DNA of 64,000 nucleotides from Spartobacteria bacterium (GTDB taxonomy: Bacteria; Verrucomicrobiota; Verrucomicrobiia; Chthoniobacterales; UBA10450). The stretch lies in NCBI GenBank assembly GCA_021325495.1, contig JAJPGZ010000002.1, forward strand, positions 372,001 to 436,000, read 5' to 3'. Each line of letters opens with the position of its first letter. The first letter of the stretch is position 1. Under the pieces are notes generated by a model. It did no database searches, had not been told where the DNA came from, and saw nothing but the letters and a program-made list of their open reading frames with translations. The translations under genes were made by a program, and so were the position numbers. Shown here piece by piece: positions 15,901 to 23,082 of this stretch.

Positions 15901-18143
15901 AATGATCGCGCGAATTCCTCGACATCACGCACTGGAATCCACACTGCGCCAAGACGCGCATCAATCTCTGAAGCGGTGAGGTCTTCCGGTTGGACCGCTT
16001 CAAGCGCGATGATGTTCTCGCGATAGTTCGAATCCATCCCCGCCGCTACGCGGGCGGCGACGAGCTTCGCCCGCACATCGCCGGAAAGGTACTCATCGTC
16101 TGTTTGCCATTCACGCGTTTCGGGATTGAGGAAGACGAGTCCTTTTATTTCGGGAAGGAACTGCTCGGGCGATCTGCCGAGCAGCGCTTCCATCCGCGCG
16201 AGATCCACGCGACCGGTTTCATTGAGCGAAAGGACGAGCGCATCGCGCGGTGACTCCGCAGCGCGTGCCGGCTGGGGTTGCTGGATTGTGCGCTCACGAA
16301 AGATGGCAGCCTTCGTCGCGCGCTTCGTGTCTTCGTCGTATTCCTCAAGTGAACAGAGCAGCGGACAATCGGGATCACCGCGAAAGGTCCGACGATTCGC
16401 GCTTTCGTTGATTGGACCGAAGCGCGAGACAAAATGGTCGTAGAGGACGTTGAGCTGCCTGCGCGTGTCGCGCACTTCATCTTCCTCGCGGTCATCGAGC
16501 TGAGTGCGGAGAACTTCCCGGACGGCTTCGCGGACTTTAATCATCCCGCGAATGCGACGCGCAGTTTCGTCCGGCAGATTCGCGACTGGCGTGAGCGTGC
16601 CGCCAGTACGAATGGCTATCGTGCCGTCCACGATTGTGAAGGCGTTTTCCTTTACGTTGTCCGGCGCTTTGAGGATCGGCGGCGATTGAAGCTGTGATAT
16701 TTCCTGCTCCGCTGCGAGGTAGATCCCTCGCGGCAGCGCGGCCACAGCTTCGGCAAGAGCGCTCGCGAGATCGCGACCATCGGGAACCAACGCAGGCTCG
16801 TTGCTTCGATACATCGTGCCGGCATTCGCCATCTGGCCGAGCATCATGTGCGGATGTGCGGCGAAGTATTCGTTGATCTGAAAGACCTCGCCGCCCTGAT
16901 TCACGTGTTCAGCGAGGTTCTGCCAGGCTGGCCCGGTCGGTTGTTCCCCGTCACGCAGTTTTCGCAGAAACACGATGTCCGTCGTGACTTCTGTGTTCGC
17001 GTTTTTCTTGAACGCGGTGTTCGGCAGCCGAATCGCGCCCAACAAATCCACCTTCGCCGTGAGGTAGTCGCGCAACCCGGAGTTTACCTTGTCCAGCGTT
17101 CCTCTCGACGTGATGAACGCAATCAATCCTCCTGGCCGGACGTGCTGCACCGCTTTCGCGAAGAAATAATCGTGAACGAGGAAGTTCCGATCATTGAACT
17201 GCGGATCGTGCAGTTTGTAGTCGCCGAACGGCACGTTTGAAATTGCGAGATCAAACGAGTCGTCGGGGAGCGAAGCGGCCTCGAACCCTTGCGCTCGAAT
17301 GTCGGCGTCAGGATAGAGCTGCCGCGCAATCGCGGCGGTCAACGGGTCAACTTCGATGCCTGTGAGTGTCGATCGAGCGCTCATCTTTTCAGGCATCAAG
17401 CCGAAGAAGTGGCCAATCCCCGCAGCGGGCTCGAGGATGCGTCCAGCAGTGAAGCCCATGTGCTGAACAGCATGGTAAATTGCAGACACGACAGTCGCGG
17501 CCGTGTAATGCGCGTTCAGGGTCGAAGCACGTGCAGCTCCGTATTCCTCTGGCGTGAGCAGAGCCTTGAGTTCTTCGCCCTCGCTTCGCCATTCCGCGGG
17601 CAGCGGTGACGCGAACACCTGCGGGGTTCCGCCCCAGCCGACATACTTCACGAGCACGCGCTTCTCGTCTTCGCTCGCGCCACGACTCTCCGCATCAAGG
17701 CGCCGAACGAGTTCGATTGTCGCGATGTTGTCGCGAAACTTCTGCTTCAGTGAACCGTCGCCGAGACGGTCTTCCGCACGGATTCGATAGTTCCGCGCGT
17801 TTAGCTCGGGTTCTCTTCCGGTGGGAGAAGAATGTATTTCTCCCGAATCATCTCCCAAGCCTGGTCGTGTGCCTGCTGCGGCGTCAGCTTCTGTTCCGTT
17901 TCGAGCTGTCGGGTGAGCGCTTCCATTTCGCCGATTGTTCTCTCCTGCGCTTCGAACAGCGCTTCCATTAACGTGCCGGTCGCCTCCATCTCGCGAACCA
18001 TCTTCGGCCGGAATTCCCGCCAATGGCCTTCGGCCATTAGTCCGTATTGCGTCAGATAAATTTTCTCGCTCACGGGTTCCGGCAAAATCAAAGAGATTGA
18101 GTTGGTCGTCTTTTGTCGCGACCTTTCCATTGCGCTTGAGCAT
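12984..18143 (-). CDS. Giant N6-adenine DNA methyltransferase-SNF2-like helicase fusion
   Basis: This large protein (about 1,719 residues) joins an N-terminal adenine-specific methyltransferase to a superfamily-2 helicase. SAM motif I (EPAAGIGHF) is near residue 240, and the target-base motif IV reads SNVPFGDY where NPPY is usual, near residue 303. A hinge follows, then the helicase: Walker A VVGAGKTYT near 904, DEAH in LFVDEAHKF near 1066, ATGTPISN near 1110 and motif VI REGRIIRQGN near 1401. A long coiled-coil-like tail ends the protein. Proteins of this architecture are common on integrative elements and plasmids and may protect or remodel the element's DNA. Two starts are possible: ATG at 18143 (used here) or TTG at 18203. 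An overlapping frame at 17801-18130 shares its 5' end. Confidence 0.9.
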   Translation of the reverse strand: MLKRNGKVATKDDQLNLFDFAGTRERENLSDAIRTNGRRPLAGIPAEDGSRDGGDRHVNGSAVRSAGENNRRNGSAHPTARNGTEADAAAGTRPGLGDDSGEIHSSPTGREPELNARNYRIRAEDRLGDGSLKQKFRDNIATIELVRRLDAESRGASEDEKRVLVKYVGWGGTPQVFASPLPAEWRSEGEELKALLTPEEYGAARASTLNAHYTAATVVSAIYHAVQHMGFTAGRILEPAAGIGHFFGLMPEKMSARSTLTGIEVDPLTAAIARQLYPDADIRAQGFEAASLPDDSFDLAISNVPFGDYKLHDPQFNDRNFLVHDYFFAKAVQHVRPGGLIAFITSRGTLDKVNSGLRDYLTAKVDLLGAIRLPNTAFKKNANTEVTTDIVFLRKLRDGEQPTGPAWQNLAEHVNQGGEVFQINEYFAAHPHMMLGQMANAGTMYRSNEPALVPDGRDLASALAEAVAALPRGIYLAAEQEISQLQSPPILKAPDNVKENAFTIVDGTIAIRTGGTLTPVANLPDETARRIRGMIKVREAVREVLRTQLDDREEDEVRDTRRQLNVLYDHFVSRFGPINESANRRTFRGDPDCPLLCSLEEYDEDTKRATKAAIFRERTIQQPQPARAAESPRDALVLSLNETGRVDLARMEALLGRSPEQFLPEIKGLVFLNPETREWQTDDEYLSGDVRAKLVAARVAAGMDSNYRENIIALEAVQPEDLTASEIDARLGAVWIPVRDVEEFARSLLRNDGVTVSHAAMLGTWFVRGDFNARGTVANTAEWGTMRYSALELIQDALNLKTPTVYDRDRHKDTVVINVQETEAARDRLEKIKERFKVWIWEDDARRERLCRKYNDEFNSIRLRVFNGSHLTLPASSQQVTLRPHQKNAVWRIVQSDNTLLAHVVGAGKTYTMVAAAIELKRLGLATKPMFVVPNHMLGQFSSELLTLYPTANILVAGKEDFEANKRARLFSRIATANWDAVIVTHASFEKIPVSLRTRRDFIARQIDEIETAIREERADRGTRLVKELERVKKRLTVKLEALSAEQKKDNTLTFEELGIDRLFVDEAHKFKNLFYVTKMTRVAGLPQTASERAFDLFLKVQHIQEKNNGSGVVFATGTPISNTMAEMFTMQRYLQMETLRRNSLQHFDSWAGTFGEAVTSMELSPDGSGYRLQSRFARFVNVPELMQQFRQVADVQTAEMLKLPVPKLDQGRPITISAPCSPELKRFVDQLVKRTEKIKSGRVDPRDDNMLKITTEGRKAALDMRLVLPHLRDNPDSKTNYAVEKIHQVWLDSALTKGAQLVFCDLSTPQPGTRWFSVYDDVRAKLIERGIPASEIAFMQDANDDASKATLFRSVREGKVRVLLGSTTKMGEGTNVQTRLVALHHLDAPWRPADIEQREGRIIRQGNQNEYVKIFRYVTEGSFDAYMWQTLETKCRFIAQVMTGDATVRRAEDVNSAALTYAEVKAIASGNPLVIEKATIDADVMRLTRLKRQHAESLYQMRYRIKRLGDTSGILEREIANIREDLRTRTSTRGDNFAMTVKNETFTDRVKAGRALVFLAAAVKPFESSKTAGSIGGFPISVERLDERATILIHGKHSYRANVSDSAAGTIASLEHALDSFEDRLHERETELAQSVRQRCDLEKQLDQPFEHEEKLAVATKRQQEIIAALDITKNQASPNVDDSIGEVATQSQSECTNVVYEKASLRPRQRSVVAKLT
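17801..18130 (-). CDS. Overprinted TnpV-like small protein
   Basis: This 109-residue frame lies inside the 5' end of the methyltransferase-helicase gene, one base out of phase, yet reads like a real protein. It begins MERSRQKTTNSISLILPEP and then has YLTQYGLMAEGHWREFRP. A heptad-rich stretch with EAQERTIGEMEALTRQLE follows, and then QKLTPQQAHDQAWEMIREKY. The last part resembles the tail of TnpV-like small proteins of mobile elements, by recall of that family rather than by search. The host frame over the same bases is Gly/Arg/Ser-rich and disordered-looking, with QLNLFDF and GTRPGLGDDSGEIH. The start ATG (18130) lies 13 bp inside the host gene. Both frames may be translated. Confidence 0.5.
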   Translation of the reverse strand: MERSRQKTTNSISLILPEPVSEKIYLTQYGLMAEGHWREFRPKMVREMEATGTLMEALFEAQERTIGEMEALTRQLETEQKLTPQQAHDQAWEMIREKYILLPPEENPS

Positions 18144-18277
18144 ACACGGCGAGGCGCAAGTCTCGGCGCGCAAACCGAGTGCGGTGCTCCGCGTTTTGAG
18201 CAACCGACATTAACTGAAGTCGCTCCCGGTTCCGAGGTTTCGCGGGGTCCAGAGCGCGATCAGGCACGCGTGAACGC

Positions 18278-18778
18278 TCACGGCTGCTTCGGCTTGATCG
18301 CGTGATTGGACCAGTGAATCGCGCGAATTTTCCAGCCGGCGGCTGTTTTTGTCAGCACCATCAGTTCGGCACCCTGGCTGTTGATTTCCCTGCCTTCGAA
18401 GGTGCCGTTGATGCGGTAGAGCGACGTGGCCCACGCGGCCGATCCTTCCTGCTTTATCAGGAGATCGGATCGCGTCATTGGGAGGACCTTTAACATGGCC
18501 ATGTCTTCGTGCAGATGCTTTTGCTCGTACTCGGCCCGCGTTTGCTGTGAGCCGCTCTCGATGATGAGGGCGTCGCTGGCGAGCCGCTCCATCGCCGCCG
18601 CAGCGTCGCCCTTTTGCAAGGCGTCGGCGAAGCCCTGGACAACGCTCGTGATCGCGGCCGAGTCGGGCGCCGCGGACTCGCTTTGGGCAGGCGCGATCTC
18701 AGGCGCGAGAAAGGCCTCCGCAAGTGCGACGGAAATAAGGGTGAGGGCGAACCCTCTTCGTCTTCGATTTATTTGCAT
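18278..18778 (-). CDS. Secreted SnoaL-like/DUF4440 (NTF2-fold) protein
   Basis: This 166-residue protein has a signal peptide (MQINRRRRGFALTLISVALAEAFLAPEIAPAQS). An NTF2/SnoaL-like domain follows (VVQGFADALQKGDAAAAMERLASDALIIESG, then MTRSDLLIKQEGSAAWATSLYRINGTFEG, then TAAGWKIRAIHWSNHA). The fold is a cone-shaped ligand pocket; the ligand is not known, and many such exported members are annotated as nuclear-transport-factor-2 family proteins. It is monocistronic on the minus strand and divergent from the PG-binding gene at 18884. It marks the shift from the accessory region to the metal island. The Ser/Ala-rich mature start is typical of a periplasmic protein. Confidence 0.85.
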   Translation of the reverse strand: MQINRRRRGFALTLISVALAEAFLAPEIAPAQSESAAPDSAAITSVVQGFADALQKGDAAAAMERLASDALIIESGSQQTRAEYEQKHLHEDMAMLKVLPMTRSDLLIKQEGSAAWATSLYRINGTFEGREINSQGAELMVLTKTAAGWKIRAIHWSNHAIKPKQP

Positions 18779-18883
18779 GTCCGAACGTGAACCACGCCGC
18801 GTTTTTGTCGAGCCGCGCCATTCAGTCTGATTCGTCCTGAGGGTTCGGCGATTTTTCGACGTTCAACTTGATGAGGATAAGCT

Positions 18884-19372
18884 ATGAAAAGGTACTTCGG
18901 ATTAGCTGCGGCAATTCTGGCGTCGCTGATACTGAGCGGAACAGCGCACGCGAACAGCGGACATCATTCGGGCGGATTTCACAGTGGCAGCCATTTCGGA
19001 TCGAGCCACGGGCATTTCGCCCATCACCACCATGGTCATTCCGCGTTTTATTTCGGGCTGCCGTTCTACGGCGCGGCGGCATTTTACGGGTCGCCCTACT
19101 ACTATGGTGGATATGGATACGGTTACGGATCGCCGTACTACGGCTATGCACCGGGTCCGTACGGCGCCGGTGTGTATGATGGGCGGCGGGGACGACAATC
19201 CTTTGCAGCCGCAGTGCAATACACACTCGCTGAGGAAGGTTATTACCGGGGCCGGATTGATGGGGTGATTGGAGAAGGCACTCGCTTGGCAATCCGCAGT
19301 TACCAACGCCGGAACCGGTTGCCGATCACTGGACGGATCGATAATCCTCTTGTGCAAAGCCTGGGCATCTGA
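18884..19372 (+). CDS. Exported His/Gly/Tyr-rich protein with peptidoglycan-binding domain
   Basis: This 162-residue protein has a signal peptide (MKRYFGLAAAILASLILSGTAHA). A histidine-rich stretch (about 23-50: NSGHHSGGFHSGSHFGSSHG, then HFAHHHHGH) and a Gly/Tyr-rich stretch (about 55-100) follow. A C-terminal PG_binding_1 domain (about 105-160) has AVQYTLAEEGYYRGRIDGVIGEGTRLAIRSYQRRNRLPITG. The domain should hold the protein to the cell wall or murein. The His-rich part could bind metals such as Cu, Ni or Zn. ATG at 18884 has a GAGGATA-type ribosome site. It heads the metal island and is divergent from the SnoaL-like gene. Confidence 0.85.
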   Translation: MKRYFGLAAAILASLILSGTAHANSGHHSGGFHSGSHFGSSHGHFAHHHHGHSAFYFGLPFYGAAAFYGSPYYYGGYGYGYGSPYYGYAPGPYGAGVYDGRRGRQSFAAAVQYTLAEEGYYRGRIDGVIGEGTRLAIRSYQRRNRLPITGRIDNPLVQSLGI

Positions 19373-19397
19373 GGCGTGATAATCTACCAACCGCGTA

Positions 19398-19429
19398 AAG
19401 CGTCGCACTTCACTCACGGTGCGGCGCTT
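19398..19429. terminator. Strong hairpin, probable terminator
   Basis: An 11-bp stem AAGCGTCGCAC/GTGCGGCGCTT with a 10-nt loop lies 26 bp after the PG-binding gene. The only mismatch is a G-T-type pair. The T tract is short (TTATT), so termination may be partial or bidirectional. Confidence 0.5.
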
Positions 19430-19615
19430 ATTCCGTAACTTCGATTTCGTTGCTTCTGCGTATCCGCTGCTGGAATTCGCGAGCTTTGGAAATGCGTTGA
19501 ACGAAGCGCGTGCCGCCTTTCTTCGGCGCACGGCGCGGGCGACGCACGTTTACTAAAAGGGTTTTTTTTCGCCGCGGTGTTTCACCGTTAGCCGCAAGAA
19601 TGTGACGGCGCATTT

Positions 19616-19939
19616 ATGGACGAAGACCTAAAGGATAAATTAAACGCGTGGAAGGTGGAATTCGAGCCTCCGCGCACTTTCGGATCAGAAGTGTGGCAGA
19701 GGATCGCCGCTCGTGAGTCGGCGCGGCGCAATTCGGTTTGGCGAAAGCTGCGCGAGTGGATCGCGGCTGAATTGCCCAAGCCGCAATATGCGACCGCAGT
19801 CGTGTTGATCGGTGCGACGCTCAGTATTGGTCTTGCGCACGTTCAGGCGCAGGGGATCAATACAAAGCACTGGCGGCAACTGGAAGCACGCTACGTCACT
19901 TCAATCAACCCTGCGGCGCAGGCCGCGGCTCTCCAATGA
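19616..19939 (+). CDS. CnrY-like anti-sigma factor candidate
   Basis: This 107-residue protein has a cytoplasmic N-terminal part (DLKDKLNAWKVEFEPPRTFGSEVWQRIAARESARR) and one hydrophobic segment (about 59-77, YATAVVLIGATLSIGLAHV). A short periplasmic tail completes it. The layout is that of CnrY-type anti-sigma factors, which bind an ECF sigma at their cytosolic end. Family assignment is by architecture and neighbours, since such proteins are very divergent. The next gene (CnrX-like) overlaps it by 4 bp. The matching ECF sigma gene is not next but lies beyond cusCBA at 26371. A similar protein exists at 30145. The start is ATG, 66 nt after an AT-rich TTTTTTTTC stretch. Confidence 0.65.
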   Translation: MDEDLKDKLNAWKVEFEPPRTFGSEVWQRIAARESARRNSVWRKLREWIAAELPKPQYATAVVLIGATLSIGLAHVQAQGINTKHWRQLEARYVTSINPAAQAAALQ

Positions 19940-20421
19940 GACGCGGCGCTTTAGTTCTCGTGGTGGCGGCGATCGTCTCGGTCGGCGCCTACTGCATTTA
20001 CATCTGGTCCGCGACGCACACCGCGCAAGCGATGTTGTCGCAGCCGGAGGGACAGTTGGAGTGGCTGCGGCGCGAGTTCGCGCTCAACGACATCCAGTTC
20101 GCCAAGATCAAGCAGCTTCACGAAGAGTACCGGCCGAAGTGTGACGCGATGTGCATGCGCATCGCGGAAGCGAACGCGAAAGCAAACGCGCTCGTCGCGA
20201 GCAGTCATAGCGTGACGCCCGAAGTTCAGGCCGCGGTGAATGAGTCGGCCACGCTCCAGCAGGACTGCCGGCGGCAGATGTTGCAGCACGTTTACGCGGT
20301 CAGCGCGCAGATGAGCGCCTCACAAGGTGACCGCTACTTGAAAATGATGACATCGCGCATCGTGGAGCCGGGACTGTCTCATGACAGCGTCGTTTCACAG
20401 GATGGCGGCAGCGGCCGCTGA
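19936..20421 (+). CDS. CnrX/Metal_resist-type periplasmic metal sensor
   Basis: This 161-residue protein has an N-terminal membrane anchor (about 4-25, GALVLVVAAIVSVGAYCIYIW). A helical periplasmic domain follows (about 40-145: LEWLRREFALNDIQFAKIKQLHEEYRPKCDAMCMRIAEANAKA). The hydrophobic/charged pattern and the L-N-D-x-Q-x-x-K-I-x-x-L segment fit the heavy-metal resistance (CnrX/ZraP-like) family. Cysteines and a histidine at the CDAMCM and LHEEY positions could bind Cu or another metal. It should sense a periplasmic metal and relieve the anti-sigma protein encoded just upstream (4-bp overlap). The end of the gene overlaps the longer possible start of cusC. Confidence 0.75.
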   Translation: MRRGALVLVVAAIVSVGAYCIYIWSATHTAQAMLSQPEGQLEWLRREFALNDIQFAKIKQLHEEYRPKCDAMCMRIAEANAKANALVASSHSVTPEVQAAVNESATLQQDCRRQMLQHVYAVSAQMSASQGDRYLKMMTSRIVEPGLSHDSVVSQDGGSGR

Positions 20422-20446
20422 ATCGAGGGTTTGCCTTCCGAAGGAG

Positions 20447-21748
20447 ATGAGATTCTACGTCGCCATATGCGCACTCAGTGCTGCGACCCTTGCCGCTGCG
20501 AGTGCCGGCGAAACCGCTGCGGGTTCCGGCTCGTTGTCACTCGATGAAGTGCTGCGTGCAGTTGCAGCGAATAATCCTTCAATCAAAGCCGCGCGCGCCA
20601 AATGGCAGGCGATGAAGGCGCGCGTGCCGCAGGCCGCCGCGTGGGAAGATCTTCGCGCGCAGGGGAGTTCGCGTGCCGCACGCCACGTCACGATCCCTCC
20701 GAACTCGTTCATGGATCAATCATTGATGTTGCAGCAGGAAATTCCCATCACCGGGAAAAATCGCAGCCGCGCGCGCGCCGCGACGGCAGAAGCGGGCGCG
20801 GCGTTCGAGGACCTGCGGCGAACCGAGCTCGATGTCGTCGCACGCGCCCGGGCGGCCTATTACCGGCTGGCCAATGAGCACGCGCAGCTCGACGTCAACC
20901 GCCGCAATATCGAATTGCTCAATCAATTCGCGAAGATCAGCCGGGATCGTTACGAGGTCGGCACCGCGAGTCAGGCCGATGTCCTGACGGCCGAAACCGA
21001 CACAGCGAGGCTGGAAGAAGCGCAGGTTGATATTTTCCGCCGAATCTCCGACGCCCAGACTCAGCTCAACGTGCTGATGAATCGGCCGGCGCAGGCGCCC
21101 CTCGGCACGCCGATGCGGATGCCGTTTCGATCGGTCCAGCTTTCGCTCCGGCAACTTCAAGAGGTCGCTATCGCGGCGCGGCCGGAAGTGCAGCGTGCAC
21201 AAAATCGTGTCGAAGCAGAGAAGTTCCGGGTCGAGCTGGCGCAGCGTCAGCGTGTGCCCGATCCGATGCTGAACGTCCAGGCACAGCGGTATAACGAGGC
21301 CAAAGGAGCAGTGAGCGAGCTTGATGTTGGCGTCTCGTTTGCTCTGCCTTTCCTGAACGCGAGAAAATATTCCGCGGGAATTTTAGAAGCCCGACAGAAT
21401 GCCGAAAGCGCGCAGCAAGATTTGGCGGCGGCTCGCACGGACGCTCTCGGCCTTGTGCGCGACCAGATCAAAAAGGTGGAGACGGCCGCGCATCATTACG
21501 AGCTCTACCGGGATAAAATCCTCCCGCTGGCGAGGCAAACGGTACAGTCGAACCGCTCCGCGTATGAAGCGAGCAGCGCAAACTTCCTGAATCTGATCAC
21601 GGCGCAGCGCGTGCTGCAGGACGCGGAATCGACGTTTGTCAATCATCTGGCCGACTACCAGATCGCACTCGCGGAGCTGGACGCGATCGTCGGGATAGAA
21701 GAGCGGAACACTTTTGAAAATTCGCCGGCAACCAGAGGCAGTAAATGA
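20447..21748 (+). CDS. cusC: CusC/TolC-type outer-membrane efflux protein
   Basis: This protein of about 433 residues from ATG at 20447 has a signal peptide (MRFYVAICALSAATLAAASA). Two OEP/TolC repeats follow (about 35-215 and 245-425) with the usual long helices, for instance AARAKWQAMKARVPQA and ARAAYYRLANEHAQLDVNRRNIELLNQFAKI. The second half has VSFALPFLNARKYSAGI and LIKKVETAAHHYEL-like segments, as in efflux channels. It forms the outer-membrane duct of the RND pump encoded downstream. The ATG follows directly on AAGGAG, so the ribosome-site spacing is unusually short. An in-frame alternative start is at 20381. It overlaps the adaptor gene by 4 bp (ATGA). Confidence 0.9.
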   Translation: MRFYVAICALSAATLAAASAGETAAGSGSLSLDEVLRAVAANNPSIKAARAKWQAMKARVPQAAAWEDLRAQGSSRAARHVTIPPNSFMDQSLMLQQEIPITGKNRSRARAATAEAGAAFEDLRRTELDVVARARAAYYRLANEHAQLDVNRRNIELLNQFAKISRDRYEVGTASQADVLTAETDTARLEEAQVDIFRRISDAQTQLNVLMNRPAQAPLGTPMRMPFRSVQLSLRQLQEVAIAARPEVQRAQNRVEAEKFRVELAQRQRVPDPMLNVQAQRYNEAKGAVSELDVGVSFALPFLNARKYSAGILEARQNAESAQQDLAAARTDALGLVRDQIKKVETAAHHYELYRDKILPLARQTVQSNRSAYEASSANFLNLITAQRVLQDAESTFVNHLADYQIALAELDAIVGIEERNTFENSPATRGSK

Positions 21749-23082
21749 AGCAACTACTGCGCTGCATCCTTGTCCCGATTGCGATGGCTGCGCTTGTGCT
21801 CAACGCGATTTCCGCTTGTTCGAAGAAAAGCGGCAACGACCAGAGCAACATCGATTACTGGACCTGTACGATGCACACGTTTGTCCGCGCAAAAAAGCCC
21901 GGCAAGTGCCCCGTCTGCTCGATGACTCTCGTCCCGGTAATGAAAGGCAGCGGGGGCCCGTCGTCTTCGCCATCCCCGACGAGCGGCGCTCAATCGGAAT
22001 CATCAAAGGGCGCAGGCGATATGAAGGATATGCCGGGAATGCCCGGAATGAAGGGCGGCGATACAAAGGGCGCGGAAGAAAAGCCGGCCGAGTTCCGCGT
22101 GCCGGTGGAGCGCCAGCAGCAGATCGGCGTCACATTTGCGACGGTTGAGACACGGCCGTTGAATCACAGCATCCGCGCCGTTGGTCGCGTGGTGCCTGAT
22201 GCACAACGTGTCTGGCGGGTGGTCTCGCGCACGGGGGGGTACGTGCAACAGCTCGGGGTCAGCGCTGTCGGTGAGCTCGTCAAAAAAGATCAGGTGCTGA
22301 TGACCATTTACAGTCCTGAACTCCTGACTACGCAGCGCGAGTTGATCGACCTCCTGCGGGCTCGCGATCGCACCGCGAAGGGACGGAATTCCGCGGGTGA
22401 AGATTTCCAACGGCTGATCGAATCCGCGAAACGGCGGCTGCGCCTTTGGAATATCACCGACGAGCAAATCGCGAAGATCGAGCAAACGCGGCAGGCCGAA
22501 GAGTCGCTCCCAATTCTCTGCAAAGTGGACGGCGTCGTGCAAAGCCTGCCGGTGACGCAGGGCGCGACGATTGCCGCGGGAAGTCCACTCGTGGACGTCG
22601 TTGATCTTTCTCTCGTGTGGGTATGGGGTGACTTTTACCAGGACGAACTGCCGATGCTGCACGTCGGCCAGGAAGTGCGCGTCACTTCGTCGTCCTATCC
22701 GGGCGAGGAGTTCAAAGGAGAACTCACACTGGTCGATCCGTTCATCGACGAAGCCAAACGAACCGGCCGCGTCCGGCTCGATATCAAGAACCCGGATTTA
22801 AAACTGAAACCGGACATGTACGTCAACGTGTCGCTCGAGATGAACATGGGCGACTCTTTAGTCGTGCCCGTCAGCGCAGTGATGCCTACCGGGCAACGCA
22901 ACGTTGCCTTCGTCGATAAGGGCGAAGGTAAACTGGAGCCGCGCTTTCTCGAACTCGGCGGAAAATTCGGTGACGTTTATGCCGTCAAGAGCGGCCTCCA
23001 AAAAGGCGAGCGTGTCGTAGCGAGCGCGAACTTCCTGATCGACGCAGAATCGAAAATCCAAGGGGCGCTCAAATCATGGTGA
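21745..23082 (+). CDS. cusB: CusB-type RND periplasmic adaptor with heavy-metal-binding domain
   Basis: This 445-residue protein is a lipoprotein (lipobox AISAC, C25). A heavy-metal-binding domain (HMBD) follows at about 37-66 with YWTCTMHTFVRAKKPGKCPVCSM. A methionine-rich linker (DMKDMPGMPGMKGGD) comes next. The HlyD/CusB adaptor fold starts near 125 with FRVPVERQQQIGVTFA and runs to the end with a clear beta-barrel block (DMYVNVSLEMNMGDSLVVPVSAVM). The HMBD and Met-rich linker are typical of Cu/Ag-handling adaptors. The protein links the inner-membrane pump (4-bp and 7-bp overlaps with neighbours) to CusC. No separate CusF-like gene is next to it; the linker may serve that role. Confidence 0.92.
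   Translation: MKQLLRCILVPIAMAALVLNAISACSKKSGNDQSNIDYWTCTMHTFVRAKKPGKCPVCSMTLVPVMKGSGGPSSSPSPTSGAQSESSKGAGDMKDMPGMPGMKGGDTKGAEEKPAEFRVPVERQQQIGVTFATVETRPLNHSIRAVGRVVPDAQRVWRVVSRTGGYVQQLGVSAVGELVKKDQVLMTIYSPELLTTQRELIDLLRARDRTAKGRNSAGEDFQRLIESAKRRLRLWNITDEQIAKIEQTRQAEESLPILCKVDGVVQSLPVTQGATIAAGSPLVDVVDLSLVWVWGDFYQDELPMLHVGQEVRVTSSSYPGEEFKGELTLVDPFIDEAKRTGRVRLDIKNPDLKLKPDMYVNVSLEMNMGDSLVVPVSAVMPTGQRNVAFVDKGEGKLEPRFLELGGKFGDVYAVKSGLQKGERVVASANFLIDAESKIQGALKSW

Noticed and set aside
14835-15905. Plus-strand open frame of 356 codons
   Set aside because: It is antisense to the helicase part of the giant gene, where Walker A, DEAH and other motifs are in frame on the minus strand.
12984-18143. BREX or DISARM system
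   Set aside because: The companion genes (PglZ, BrxC, DrmA/DrmB and others) are not in the window. A methyltransferase-helicase fusion alone is not evidence.
1-18200. Complete integrative element
   Set aside because: No integrase, relaxase, attachment site or tRNA was found, so the borders cannot be set.
19428-19613. Minus-strand 61-codon basic peptide upstream of the CnrY-like gene
   Set aside because: It has no known domain or ribosome site, and it overlaps a likely regulatory and terminator stretch.
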